Counted from the stretch's first letter, positions 11,791-23,819 are shown. The stretch is 64,000 bases of DNA from Eulemur rufifrons (GCF_041146395.1 NC_090989.1:174251501-174315500); one strand, 5' to 3'. Translations and numbers: made by a program. The notes: generated by a model not told the origin, from the letters alone.

Positions 11791-12359
11791 TGGGGACACA
11801 TACAGTGTTTTCGTAACTCTGCAGGGCATCTTTGGTGTGCTGTCTGTAGGAGCTGCATCAATATTTGAAAATAATGATGTTGTCATATCTGCATCTTAAA
11901 AGTGTTTTATGAGAACATGTATGGCTATTTTTATTTTTTTTCTTCTTGTATACCACTGCGTTCAGAATTGGGTTGGATGACAGCCTAAGAATACCCAGAA
12001 ATGGGGCCTAAAGATTTGTGTGTTCTGGAAGATGGTGCCCACAATTTGAAGCAATTTGTGTTTTATTAATACTTGCACCAGGACCGGGCAAGGACAGCCC
12101 TCCCAATATTCTTGGGGTCTGGGGTTAAGAAATGCTGTGTTGGTTCTGTAGCCTGTCAGCAGGAGGGCATGTTCAATTATCAAGCTCCAAAAATGCCTGT
12201 GCACGGATGCAAAACAGCTATAAGTGTGTGATGAGTTGATGCCTGAGATCTCCCAAACTGAAAAGGGACACGAACAATCCCACAACCCTCCCTCCTAGGT
12301 TGTGTGACTCCATTAAGTGTTAAAAATTCACCGGTATGTGAAATTACCTCTCTTTTCAA
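11791..12359. other. Repeat-poor sequence upstream of exon 1H
   Basis: No repeat recognised. It may include part of the 1H promoter, but no boundary can be drawn. Confidence 0.4.
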
Positions 12360-12721
12360 GTTCTCTAATAACGTGCAGTCCTTGCAAGCCTCAACCGGTA
12401 CCTGAGCTGGGGAAGGCTAAATAAGCATCCCAAGGCTCTCGCCTGGCTGTGGGGTTTTGATTCTGGCTGTGCCTGGGTCCTTGAGTAGCCCCCTTTGTGA
12501 TGTGAGGCAGCATTTTTTGTCCTGCAGGTACAGTAGGTACTGGATTAAACAGGTCTGCTGTTGCAGACAGACACCAGGCACCGTTCTAGCACAGAGCTGT
12601 GTTTGGATTGGAGTTTCCAGGGCCTTATCAGGAGCCACCCCTAGTGACACAGCCAGTGCCAGAACTAACTTTGACTTTCACTCTTCGCCAAGGGCTTGCA
12701 GAACACCTTAAAGGAAAAAAG
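12360..12721 (+). promoter_or_regulatory. MITF: Putative exon 1H 5' UTR and promoter
   Basis: This non-repeat sequence directly precedes the 1H start codon. It is richer in GC than the surrounding intron. It holds CTAAATAAG at 12417-12425, which could act as a TATA-like box or a degenerate MEF2 site; MEF2 would suit a heart-enriched promoter. A start about 30 nt downstream of this box would give a 5' UTR of roughly 270 nt. The transcription start is not visible in the sequence and the boundaries are a guess. Confidence 0.4.
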
Positions 12722-12777
12722 ATGGAGGCTCTTAGAGTTCAGATGTTCATGCCATGCTCCTTTGAAAGCTTATATCT
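12722..12777 (+). CDS. MITF: MITF exon 1H, coding part of an alternative first exon
   Basis: This is the isoform-specific start of MITF-H. The ATG at 12722 opens a frame reading MEALRVQMFMPCSFESLY plus the first two bases (CT) of a Leu codon. It stops at a strong donor, GTAAGT, at 12778; read on without splicing, the frame hits TAA at 12779. The peptide matches the MITF-H N-terminus as I remember it. The two leftover bases join the first C of exon 1B (24130) to restore Leu, followed by SSAEHPG, so phase and order are right for the gene. The frame is open upstream from a TAG at 12587, but 12722 is its first ATG. The 5' UTR start cannot be placed from sequence. MITF-H is known as a heart-enriched but broadly expressed isoform; its body is shared with the other long isoforms. 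Confidence 0.9.
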
Positions 12778-14599
12778 GTAAGTGAAGTTTTATTCTGGTA
12801 ATAATCCTGGGACCACTTAACAGGAGTGGTTTTTTTCTTTTTAAGGGGGAGGTTAGAGGAAGGGAACGTTTTATTGGGAGTTAAAAATACTGAAGCTGTT
12901 ACTTTGTGACTGGCTTTAATCAGCTTCAGCTGTAACCTCTGATAGGTGGATATGACAAGGATTACAACTAATTTGTGGGGTGGAGGGGGATGGAAATGCT
13001 AGCCCATTATCTTTGCCTTCTCGTTTAAAATGGAATGTTGGTCTTAAGTTAATAATGACCAAAAACCCTGACTGCTTGAAAAATCTGAGTGAGAACAGAG
13101 CTTGATTTATGATTGCAAGATAGACTGCAGAACAGCTTTGTTATGAATACAAAAGAATTTTCTTCAGGAAGATAGTGTGCTCAGTACAGTAGTAACATTT
13201 GTCAACACTGGTCCATTGTAAACTCTTTGGATTTTTAGTTTCTATGCCCCCCTCCTTTTTTTCTGGCTGGGCAATAGTAACAATTGTGTTAATAAACACC
13301 TCATTTGCATTTTTGTATATTGATTTTTTTTTTTTCCGTTGATGGGAAAAGAAAACATCCAAACATCAGAATCATCGGCCTGGCATATATATGTAGAACA
13401 AGTTTGAAATTGGCAGTTTCAAAGAAATACTGAAATGGAGAAATACTAAATGGATGACAGTTCCCCCCCTCCCTTTAACATTTACTTTCACTGTTAGGTG
13501 ATAAGATTTGAAAACAATACTGAAAGCTGTGTCCCTAAGTGAATAGGCATTCAAGCAAATCAACTTATGCAAAAGCCACCTCTGGAGCTTAATAATTATT
13601 TACTGAACGTTCCTGGGTCATGAGAGAGGTTCTGATTAAGGCAGAAAAGCATTATGTTCAGCAGCTTGTGAAGGTGTGTTTAAAGACGGCAAGAATAATG
13701 GAAAAATACTAGGTGTAGCAGAACTATTTTTAGAATTTGATTCTTAAAAAATAAAGCTCCCCTAAGTTTAAGTATGGGTTAAAGTTCATCGTTTTCAGTA
13801 CATACATCTTTAAAAGGTGTTATAAAAGGTAGTTTTAAAAATGATTTCTAATTTCTTATGCTTCTATGTTTGCTGTATTTAGTGTGCTTTAATAGATGCT
13901 TCAATTTTTTTTTCATTCTGTGTGTCATTAAAACAGTTTAATTACTCATTTCTATAAAATGATGGAGCATTTTATGGACCAAAAAAATAATTTTGTATTT
14001 AAAATGTCATTATACTAGAAATGTTATAAATTTTGCCTTATAAATCATATAAAAGTTGGGGAGATGATGTCTGCTCTTTGTGATTCATACCCTATAAGAA
14101 TGTACTGCATAACTTACTGGGTTTTTTAAATATTAATTTTAAGCTACTTAATGGATGGCATGAACGGATGAAACTTGCCATTCTGATACGGCATAAGGAC
14201 AGTAGTAATGTCAAACCTGAATTTACACCCAAATTAATTCTTAATTTTGAATTTCTTTTTTTAGTTAATTAAAATACTTATCATAGGAGCCTGCTTCCCT
14301 TATAAACTCTCAGAATGAAATTCTTAGCAAACATCTTTGACAAAACTTGCTCACTGGGCTGTTGCCCATTAACTTCTTTGCACCTGTTTTTTTTAAGGAG
14401 GGCACACACTGTGAATTAATTGTTTGTTTTGTATTTTCCTCTAGGAAAGCAAAGGAATCGGATAGCAGAAGGCAACATTCTAGAATGTTGGCTCCCTAGA
14501 AAGTAACTTGTCAGTTTTCACTAGTTTTTAGATATTAAGATGTTCAGAGGATACCATTTCAGAAATTAAAACCCAGTATAGATGAATTCATTGCCTTTT
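12778..14599 (+). other. MITF: Start of the 1H-1B intron
   Basis: Begins with the GTAAGTG donor. AT-rich, repeat-poor sequence with short homopolymers; no second exon is visible. Confidence 0.6.
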
Positions 14600-14830
14600 A
14601 CTCATTGTCTCCATTGTTTGTGGATCATTCTAAGCATCTTACCTGTATTAACACATTTAATTCTCACAGCTGCTCTGTGAGGAAGGTACTTTTTTCCACC
14701 CCCCGTTTTGCAGATGAGAAAACTGAGGTTTGGGCCGGTGAAAAAATCCTGCCGAACTCAAACCGCTAAGAAATAATAGAGCGAGGATTTCAACCCAGGC
14801 ATTCTGGCTCCAGGGCTTATGCTCTTATCT
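14600..14830 (-). mobile_element. MIR SINE, antisense
   Basis: Nearly full antisense MIR: ATTCTAAGCATCTTACCTG, TTTTGCAGATGAGAAAACTG, AGCGAGGATTTCAACCCAGG, ATTCTGGCTCCAGGGCTTAT. Confidence 0.8.
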
Positions 14831-16651
14831 GTCGCATTCTCTGGATTTTCACTTAAGATACTAAATGAATCTATGTTTCTTCCTCTGCTTTTTTTTTTGT
14901 TTTTGAATGGGTTTCTCCCATCCTCAGATTTCTGAATTACCAAACCATAACTCAGTTGAGCTTTTGAGGGGCCACAGTTAGTCCCGATGCCATGGTATTT
15001 GTCTATGAAATGTATTTCCCTGAGTCCAATTCACCGTTAATTATAAGGCAACTGTTTGGGGGAGGAGAAAACTATATTAAAATATATTCATTGATTGTAC
15101 TATCTTTTCTGACTTGAGAAATCTTAAAATGTGGAGGGAATGTTCCTCCTAGAATTAAATAAGGTAGATCCCTAGAGCTCAGAGTTCTTTATCCCTGATG
15201 ATTGAAACAAATGATTTGAATAAAGATCCTCCAACACTGATGTTCTAGTATTATTTGATTCGATGAGGTAGAGTATTTGTTAGGACAGGATCACCAAATT
15301 TACCCATTGAACAAACATTTATTTTGTTTTACTGTGTGCTCGGGAACATATGAGTGAGGAAACATGTAAATATCTCTGCCCCCATGGAGCTGGTTCTGCC
15401 AGGTCATGAAGGACCAGGTACATACCCGCCTCCTCTTTAAGTCTGGACCTCATCCTTATGGTCCAGAGTGGCTTCTGGAGCTCTAGCCAGTGGATGGCAG
15501 AGGATTCAAGGAAAGGTATCTTTTGAAGGAGATTTCCTGGAAGTACCACATTTCTGCTTAAATCTCATTGGCAAAACTTAGCATGTGGCCAACCTACTTC
15601 TGGAAAGCTGGGACATGTTGTGGGTGGGGAGAAAATAGGAGAATGGGTGCTAGATTGTTTGAATTGTAGTTCATAGGCGAACACTTTGATTTCCGCCCTC
15701 CCTACCCCAGAATTACTGATACTTTCTAAAATGTCACAAAACCCAGCTGTGGTATCCCAGGGTACATCCAACTGGCTTAAGCCAAAGTGGAGATTGATTG
15801 GTCCTTTTGAATCACTGTTCAGGGTCAGTCCAGGGCTATCATGGCTTCAGATATGGCTTGATCCAGATGCACAAAGTCATCTAAACACTGGCTTCCTCTT
15901 TGTTCTTCTTCTTCCTCAGTTCCCTATCCCTTCTTTACTGTTTCATCTAGTTTGGCTTTCTTCTCAGATTTATATCCTACCAGCTTTTCAAACCTTAGTA
16001 TAGAGTTATTTTACTTCAGTAGTTCCAGTCAGAGGCATAGCGGTGACTCTTATTGGACAATCCTGGGGACATTCCTGAGTTAGTCCTTGTGACTAGAGGA
16101 ATGGATATACTAATTGGCCAAGCCTGGGTTGTCCTGGCATGTCTGGAGGTAGTAGCAACACCATAACCTCATGAACTGAAAGTGAGGGAGGCTGGTTCTT
16201 CAAAGTTAAATCAGGGTACTTTACCAAAGAAGTGGGACAGGCTGCTAGGCAGATATAAATGCCATGTGACTCCCTTCTTTTGTCTTGATTTCAACACAGT
16301 GTTGCAAACTTTGTCTCTTGGCACATATGTCCTAGACATGCAGTGATTGTTAAGTGATGGTCGTCTAAGGCTTTTGCTCTTCTACCACCTGTTACAGTGC
16401 TGTCTAGACAAGTAGATAAAGCATGGCTTGTGATTGGGATAATTATTTGAGTAGGGATAGAAGGGCTTTCTGCCTTTGAAAAGTTCCTTCCATTTACTTT
16501 CACACTCATGTCTGAATTATGTATTTAGATTGTCATAGTTCTGGATTTAAAAAAATGTTCTTTCTTTTAAAATACTCTTGGTGTGGGGCATCTTGCCATG
16601 CCATATCAATTACTTATACCTTATTATAGGAGATGAATTTTTCAGAGCTTT
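14831..16651. other. Intronic sequence, nothing recognised
   Basis: Several short open frames (for example 15686-16003) lack coding signature. No confident repeat. Confidence 0.45.
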
Positions 16652-16655
16652 TTAA

Positions 16656-16932
16656 CACATTGACTGCCACACTAGAAAAAAAATTTTTTTTCCTTGGGGC
16701 CACAGTGTTTTATTATGAAAATAGAATAAAAACTTCAAAAACAAAATGATCCTTTCTAATTTAATGAAAACTTTGTTATTTTTTATTGTTTTCTGCAAGT
16801 GAGTTATATGCAACTTTAAAAATAGTTTTTGCGGCTCCCAAGATGAAGAGATGTATGAGTTACATATGTTTCACGAGGCCCCAGGCTCAAAACTAGCGTG
16901 AGTTAAATACAACTCACATGGCAGTTAATGTG
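16656..16932. mobile_element. Nonautonomous piggyBac-like element
   Basis: Terminal inverted repeats CACATTGACTGCC (left) and GGCAGTTAATGTG (right) differ at one position. The left flank is TTAA (16652-16655) and the right flank TTAG (16933-16936), a one-base decay of the TTAA piggyBac target. A subterminal palindrome GTGAGTT...AACTCAC lies near 16898-16917. About 277 bp with no ORF. piggyBac activity is documented in the mouse lemur lineage; the exact family is inferred. Confidence 0.65.
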
Positions 16933-16936
16933 TTAG

Positions 16937-18420
16937 AACATGGTACCTAGATGTGAATGAGATTCCATAGCTGGAGAGACGAAGCAAGAATTCTAGAGTG
17001 TGGTCTAGTGGAAGGAAACTTGATATGAAAGACAGAAAACTTGAGTGTGGGGCACTTCAACTTTATCTGCCTTATAACCTTTTGATGAACTGGCTCTCAG
17101 AAGCGATTTCCTTGAAAGGAATTCAGTGTTAAGAGTGTGCCAACCCATAGTGGCATCTGTGGAAAATGAAGCTCTGTCGTGGTCATAAAATGAGAAAATG
17201 GCAAATTTCATATCCTTGGTTTAAAATATCTTTTATTAAGAACATGAAATTTTCCTTAGTTGGAGTATATAGAATTGGGAGACACTTTGGGAGTGGTAAG
17301 AAGAAACAACTTAAGAAAAAATCTGGTGATTTTTTTTCACCAGGTTGCCTAAAAGAGCATTGTTCATATATTCCAGAGGTCTCTAAGCATTTTTGATCAT
17401 CTCTCCTAGTTAATTTTTCTCCAGCAAACCCTTTCAAAACAACTTTATTTTATTTATAAATAAATATGCCATTGTGCTATATATTACATATATAATATGT
17501 ACAAAAAAGAAAATAAAACTGTTGAGATAAAATTAAATATGCAAAAAGTTCGTTTTTTTCTTCCTGTATGGTATCATCTTTGGTACCCTCTTTTGGAAAA
17601 TACTGATATATTGGCAGTCTTATTAAGGTTCTCTTTGATTTCAAACTAATCAGTTATTGAGGTTAGTCTTACCTGGTACCTGCTGAAGGTTCAGCTTAAA
17701 GAATATGGAAAGTCCTGAAGAGATATGGAGAGTTTCTAATTTTTACCAACTAATTGGGGTATCAGTTAGAAAGTAAAGATTTTAGATTTTATCTTATATA
17801 TGATTGGTGGTTCTTAGTTTTTACACTGTTTGTCTCCGTTTGTACAATGAAAGGTACAAAGCTCGATGGATAGAGGAACACTGTGCAGTTTGGACACCAT
17901 GATATTCTGAGTGTCTAGCAGCACCTGGCCTTTAGAGAGCATTCAAATATTTGTAGAAGGAAAGAAGAGGAGAAAGACATGCATGTCCTGCAAGCCTTTT
18001 TATTTTCTCTGTGCCAGCAACCTGGAGTATCTATTATCTGAGCTTCTTTCTAATTATCTACCAGAAAAAGATGGGATTTTGGCAAATTATTATTTTTTGA
18101 CCACTAAAACCCAAGTTTGATGATGACAGGGGTCCAGAAGATCTCAATATCTAAAGCTAAACTGTGATATCTGGTATTTTCACATTTATATAGGTTATAC
18201 TGCCAGCTATTTTAAGTACAAGGGATAATACAGTTCCTTATTGGTATTCGCTTCTTACCGTACATGGTGAAAAAGTCATCCGAATCACTTTGGAAGGAAT
18301 GGAAAGATTGAGATAATAGAAGTGCTTATCACTCTGAAATGTTAGATACCCAGACTACCATAAAAAAAAAAATCCATTTACCAAGTCCAATTTGTGCACT
18401 TGGAAGCTCTTTCAAAAGAT
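16937..18420. other. AT-rich intronic sequence
   Basis: Mostly unrecognised. A short MIR/L2-like tail lies near 17915-17955. Confidence 0.45.
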
Positions 18421-18714
18421 TATTTTTTTTAGAGACGAGCCTTACCCTGTTGCCCAGGCTGGAGTGCAGTAGCACCATCATAGCTCCCTGCAGCCTCTAA
18501 CTGCTGGGCTCAAGGGATCTCTTGCTTCAGCTTCCTGAGTAGGAAAGGTGTGTGCCACCACACCTGGCTAGTTTTGTTTTTGTTTTTTTAAGTTCTGTAG
18601 AGATGGAGTCTCCCTGTATTGCTCAGGCTGGTCTCAAACTCTTGGCTTCAAGCAATTGTCTAGCCTCAGCTCCTAAAGTGCTAAGATTACAGGCATAAGC
18701 CACCGCAACCAGCC
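18421..18714 (-). mobile_element. Alu (AluJ-like), antisense
   Basis: Dimeric antisense Alu: TGTTGCCCAGGCTGGAGTGC, CAAGGGATCTCTTGC, a middle T-rich linker, TGCTCAGGCTGGTCTCAAAC, GTGCTAAGATTACAGGC. Many diagnostic CpGs have decayed, as in old AluJ. Confidence 0.85.
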
Positions 18715-19069
18715 TGAATTTACATTTTTAAGCTCCAAAGCCGCCTCCTTCTCTTTGATGGTATAAGTATATTCTGGTCATAGGCTCTGAATTATCTGGC
18801 GTATTCCTAGATGAAAATAGTTTATTCCACTGCCTTCATCAACCACTTAAATATACCATTAAATCCAATGCCCTGGCATCCAAACAACATCTGACTGGCC
18901 ACCCTTCCCCTGACATTGAAGCCAACACCCCTTACTAGCCCATATGAATCTGTCTTTGGTCTCACTATCACAGTCCTCCAACGCAGGAATCTGGTTGTCA
19001 GTTGAAACCTAGAGAGGCTGGAGGAACTGTTAAACTTTTCCCTGCATTTCTTTCTCTTTAATTTCTCAG

Positions 19070-19137
19070 ACACAGTCTGGCTCTGCCGTTTACTAACCTG
19101 TGACCGTGGCCAAGTTAGACTGTCTCTTTGAGCTTTG
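19070..19137 (+). mobile_element. MIR fragment cut by the Alu insertion
   Basis: TCTGGCTCTGCCGTTTACTA, then TGACCGTGGCCAAGTTAG is sense MIR, and it stops at the poly-T of the next element. Confidence 0.6.
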
Positions 19138-19490
19138 GTTTTTTTTTTTTTTTTTTGAGACAGAGTCTCACTTTGTTGCCTGGGCTAGAGTGAGTGCCGT
19201 GGCGTCAGCCTAGCTCACAGCAACCTCAAACTCCTGGGCTTAAGCGATCCTCCTGCCTCAGCCTCCCAAGTAGGTGGGACTACAGGCATGCGCCACCATG
19301 CCCAGCTAATTTTTTCTATATATATTTTTAGTTGGCCAGATAATTTCTTTCTATTTTTAGTAGGAGGAGGATCTATTGTAGGCAGGAGGATCGCTTGAGC
19401 CCAGGAGTTTGAGGTTGCTGTGAGCTAGGCTGACGCCACGGCACTCTAGCCTGGGCAACAGAGTGAGACCCTGTCTCAAAACAAAAAGAA
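19138..19490. mobile_element. Lemur-type Alu as a head-to-head palindrome
   Basis: An antisense monomer (19157-19361), with the GTGCCGTGGCGTCAGCC and TAGCTCACAGCAACCTC signature typical of strepsirrhine Alus, runs into a sense-strand copy of the same monomer (19381-19490, A tail at the end). The arms 19157-19257 and 19381-19477 are near-perfect reverse complements apart from a 4-nt GAGT duplication and a few substitutions. Confidence 0.85.
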
Positions 19491-19494
19491 AAAA

Positions 19495-19720
19495 GGATGC
19501 CCAGTCTCATTCCTGGAAATTCTGATTTCAGTTTAGGTAAGGCCCAGGAATCAATATGTCTACAAAAATTGTGCAGCTGATTCTGATACTGGGCCATGTT
19601 TGGAAGCTAATACTAAAACACCCAAGATCACCCACCTGTTTAGCAGGAGCACTGGGACATAAACCCCCATCTCTAACTCTCAGACCAGAACACTTACTTC
19701 CATGTCTGAAGAACTCCATA
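19495..19720. mobile_element. hAT-type MER and MIR-like fragments
   Basis: TCTCATTCCTGGAAATTCTG...AGGCCCAGGAATCAATATG is the core pattern of hAT MER elements. The following CACCCACCTGTTTAGCAGG block is MIR-like. Both are degenerate. Confidence 0.4.
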
Positions 19721-20054
19721 GTCCATTCCTCCCTCCCGATGGGCCTGACCACAGTTCTGAAGAGTCCTTCTTATACTGGATTCAACATGTTAGATGGGAT
19801 GGAACAGGAAGGAGTATTCACTACTGCCAAAATGGGCTATGAAACCAAACAAAAATATCTGTCCCCAAACTGCCAATGGATCTTTAGCAAAACTACTGTA
19901 TCATAAATAAAAAGGAACTTATAGGCTGAATCTGTAGAAACTGCCCCCAAACAGTCTGTTTTATCAGCAAAAAGAAATTCTTAAGAATCTTTTGGGGTCA
20001 ATAAAAACAAAAAATGTAAATTCAGCCGTAGAAGTAGGGACTCAGGTCGTATTT

Positions 20055-20250
20055 AGTGACCACCTATTGTCCATATACTGCATTCCAGCCATGGTGCTGA
20101 GCACTTTAATTGAGCTTACATTAGCTCACATGATCCCTGCAGCGCATTTAGAGGCTGGGTTTTGGGGACGCTCAGAGAGGTTAAGTGGCTCATTAAAAAT
20201 GACTGTGCTCAGCAGTGACTGAGCTAGAACTTGAGTCCAGTTGGTGGCAT
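20055..20250 (-). mobile_element. MIR SINE, antisense
   Basis: GCATTCCAGCCATGGTGCTG...CTCAGAGAGGTTAAGTGGCT...AGTGACTGAGCTAGAACTTG. Confidence 0.65.
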
Positions 20251-20504
20251 CCCCCTTAAGTCAGTATTGAGCGATTCCCAGCTCTCAGGGGTGTTGGGTG
20301 TCTGTCTGGCTTCAGTGATTCGGGCAAGTGCCAGTAAAGGCATTTGCCTCTCCGCCAGTTGGCTTTCAAAGGGTGATTTCTGATGGGGAGATGCACACCT
20401 TCCCACGTGGAACTCCATCAGAGTCCTATAATCTAGATAATTAACTTAATTTTAAGGCATCTCAGAAGAATTATGTGACCGTGGCTTTAAACTCTATGAG
20501 ATTA

Positions 20505-20560
20505 GAAACCAGGTATTCCCAGCACCTGGCAATAACTATTTGTTGAATAAATGACCTTTA
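20505..20560 (+). mobile_element. L2 3' tail
   Basis: CCCAGCACCTGGCAATAAC, then TATTTGTTGAATAAATGA, the L2 end in sense. Confidence 0.6.
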
Positions 20561-21159
20561 CATAATCTGATTAAAAGGAATCAGACTCATGGCATTAGGA
20601 TTATCTAGCAACGATTGAGCTTCATGGGCCTGGGATGAGTTCAGTTAGTTTTTAAAATTAAATACCTTTGGACGTCTCTGCTTGCTGTATCATTAGTAGC
20701 TTCAGCATCAGGTCCTCGTTTTTAAAAATAAGCTCTGTAGCCACCTGCAATGTTATCATGGAAATGTGAATTTTGAGTTTAAAACGTTACGCTCATTTGT
20801 CCTGCTAACACTGTGAAGTGTAGACATCCTCATTTTTGTCTATAAGGTGATAATTGCAGATTCAATTACTTCTAAGAGAAAGGGATGTTTAGAAGATGTG
20901 GAGCAAAACTGAGAATCTGGGAGTGATCTTTAACAACATGGAAATGTCCTGTAGAGAGTGTGTGCGATCAAGTGACTCCGGTGCTTTCTCTGCACTTTTT
21001 TTTTTTTTTTTTTTTTTGGTGGGAAGATGTGTTAAAAACAGTGTCAATTAGCTGAGCTTTGCTATCTGTATATAAATATAAAGATATATTTGCTATATTT
21101 TCTTTAGTGGGATTTGAATTTATACTGGTATACTGTATAAATATGTAATTTTTTCCCCC
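20561..21159. other. Repeat-poor intron with poly-T
   Basis: Non-repeat sequence with a T tract at about 20997-21018. No exon seen. Confidence 0.45.
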
Positions 21160-21450
21160 CGACAGGATATTTCAGAAAATGCTTTAAATGATACTGGTGT
21201 CGACTTTAAAGGGAAGCCTTAGCATGGTTGATAACTAGTAATTTTAATTTAAGATGTCTCAAGAATGCTTTACTGTTAATTGAAAGGATTTTTTCCCCCA
21301 GTATCACAGCCAATGACTTGTCTTGAGCAGCTAATTAGTACGATTATTCCACAGCTGCATTTGCTACAGCACAAAGGTTTGCTCCTGTTTTTATCAAAAG
21401 GATCAGTCTCTCTGGGAATGTTTTAACCTGACAGGCTTTGAATAGTAAGG
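21160..21450 (+). promoter_or_regulatory. MITF: Candidate exon 1D / retinal pigment epithelium promoter segment
   Basis: A repeat-free block 2.7-3.0 kb upstream of exon 1B carries a dense run of sites. There is a CCAAT box (21310-21314), GCTAATTAG (21330-21338, a VSX2/paired-type homeodomain site), CGATTATTCC (21341-21350, OTX-like GATTA), the E-box CAGCTG (21352-21357), ACAAAGG (21371-21377, SOX/TCF-like) and ATCAAAAG (21393-21400, LEF/TCF-like). The MITF D promoter is known to respond to OTX2 and VSX2 and lies between 1H and 1B. A donor-like ATA|GTAAGG at 21445 could end a noncoding exon 1D, with translation then starting at Met 24182. Placement is inference. Confidence 0.45.
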
Positions 21451-22019
21451 CTGCTTATTTATTTATTTATTTTTAAATAGCCGCCTCCACCCCCCACCTT
21501 CTTTTCTTGGCTTAGGAAAGTACATTTGAACTTTGAACGCATACTCAAAAGTGGGAAAATACATTTTCTTTTGATGCTCTTTTAGTAGAGCCTTAACAAG
21601 TGAATAGATGATTTTAAGTGAATAGAGGCGTGGCTAGGTATTCTTATCGTGAGGATGAGTGCATGATATTAAAATAATAAGCACTGTATTAACATTGTTC
21701 AATTTTGTGTGTGTCTGTCAGAAATGTAGGAAGAAAAAAATAAAGGAAAGAGAGTTTGTGTTTTCTGGGTTGGTGAGGACTTCCTGGAGAACCAATATGC
21801 TGGATACAGTCATTACATTCCCATCTTATTTTCAAAATATTGTCTATTATGGCATAGTCTCCTTTCTTCTAGCTAAATGGTGACTTTGATCATTCAAGTC
21901 ATGTCTCCGTGTTCTTAAGTTAGTGTCTAGTGGAATATATTCTTCCACTGGAAAAAAAAATATTATGGCTTTATTATAGTTAAGGAGAGAAAAAGGAAAT
22001 AAAAATAAATTTACCTATA
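21451..22019. other. Intronic sequence, nothing recognised
   Basis: Starts with an ATTT-rich stretch (21455-21475). No gene or confident repeat. Confidence 0.45.
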
Positions 22020-22480
22020 ATTCCATTCTTATTCTTGCAACTGTGATCATCTTTATAGATTCCCTGCTCATCATTTTGGGTGTTTGTGTACATACACACA
22101 CCATACTTATTTAAAATCAGAATATAAATATACTTTTGAATCATACTTTTTAATTTACTCTTATTGCATGCATTTCCCACTGTGCTCTGTAGTTGTGCAG
22201 TCTTTTAAAAAAAATAGGTAATATTTTATTGAATTCATGCATCATAATTTACTTAACCATTCTTACGGGGCAAATGCAGATGATTCAAATACTTTGAAAT
22301 TTGCAAAGAGCTTTGTAATCTCAGTTTTTCCACATTGATGTACTTAGGAAACTTGTCTATCAAAATGAAATTTCTGAATCAAATTGTATGACAACTTTAT
22401 AGCTTTTTGATAACATTGTTGTCTTCTTAAAGGATTGTGATAATATATACACCAGCAATGGCCCCGAGTAACGTTATCAT
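22020..22480 (-). mobile_element. Old L1 remnant, antisense
   Basis: Degenerate antisense L1 3' part: TTACTTAACCATTCTTAC, ATTTCTGAATCAAATTG, ACCAGCAATGGCC. No readable frame. Confidence 0.45.
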
Positions 22481-23099
22481 TGTACTTTTTCTTGTCTTGA
22501 ATGGTTTTTTTTTTTAAACTTAGATCGTACCATAAATGCTATTTTATGGTATGCTCTCTGGCTTTTCTAAGTTTATTATATTGTGTAGTTTTATTGATTT
22601 AAATAAATATATTCTACACAATTTTTAATGACTGCATTGCATTACATGATATGTACTGATCACAATTCAATGACCAATTTCCTGTTGTGAAAATAAGTGA
22701 ATTGCTAGTATAGTTGTTATTATGTAGCTTTTCTGGGAAGGTGTGAGGGTGAAACTAACACTTCTTCATACTCTAGCATGTTTTGTTACCTGTAGAGTTT
22801 GAAGGTTCCTATCTTTAAGGAGTTCATAAAAATGGTCTATGATTTAAAGGCTTTATTTTATTTTGCTTTTCATTAGAAGATCAAGACAATACTGGGGTTT
22901 ATACTCAACAAAGGAAACTCAAGCTACTAAACTTCCCTTGAAGCATGACTTTCTCAAGAGCAGATATTTATTCAAATGTTTCTTTTTCTATTTCCAGATT
23001 CTCAGGTTTGGTACTGTTTGCCCCAAACAGAGATTAAAAAGAAATTATATTGGGAGAAATAAACAATGAAATTATCTAGATACTAATAAGACCAACAGC
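22481..23099. other. AT-rich intronic sequence
   Basis: Nothing recognised. Confidence 0.4.
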
Positions 23100-23225
23100 A
23101 TACATTTATTGAGGCAGTACTACATGGTACTCATTGTACTAGAAGATTTATGTGCATTGTTTAGTCAACCCTCACAAAATCCCCCAGAAGTAGGCCTTAA
23201 AATATAAATGATGCAATAGATAGAA
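23100..23225 (-). mobile_element. MIR-like fragment
   Basis: TTTATTGAGGCAGTACTACA...TTTAGTCAACCCTCACAAAA is an antisense MIR/L2 pattern, diverged. Confidence 0.45.
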
Positions 23226-23819
23226 ATTTTTAAAAACGCCTCCCATTTTTATAAACAGGTAAGTGGGTAAAAAACTATTGTTATTTTTATTTTTGACATC
23301 ATAGAGCTAGCAAGATAAGCAATCAGAAACCATATTTAGGAAAATTAGGAAATCTTTTTTTCCTAACTCATGTTTCTAATGCTAATGTTTCAGTGTTTTA
23401 AAGAATTTTGGGTAGAGGTTAGCCCTCATGGGCAAGGTGCAGAGAACGCATAGTAGAGGGCATGCCAAGGTAAATCAGAAGAAAAGATGGCACAAAGAAA
23501 ACCGGAGAAGAATTGGGTTGTCAAACCAGCTTGTCTTTTGCCTCCTTGCCCAAAGACTGGGGTCGAGTTCAGTGTTAACATTCTGGTCCAAATGCTTCCT
23601 TCACTGATTTTTACTTCTCACATCTTAGAAAAGTTTCCTCTTGGCAAAACTCACCTTTACTTTAAATAATTCCTTGTTAGTAAACATTTTAGACATCTTT
23701 AAGGAATTTAGATAACACGTAGGAGTAGTTATTTGGTTAGATTCAGTTGTAAAAAAAAAAAAGCAAATCAAGCAATTTATTTTTAAATGTGGAAATTTGG
23801 GTGCCATTAAGACACACTG

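Noticed and set aside
12588..12721. Open frame extending exon 1H upstream by 44 codons
   Set aside because: It has no ATG before 12722, so it is 5' UTR rather than an N-terminal extension.
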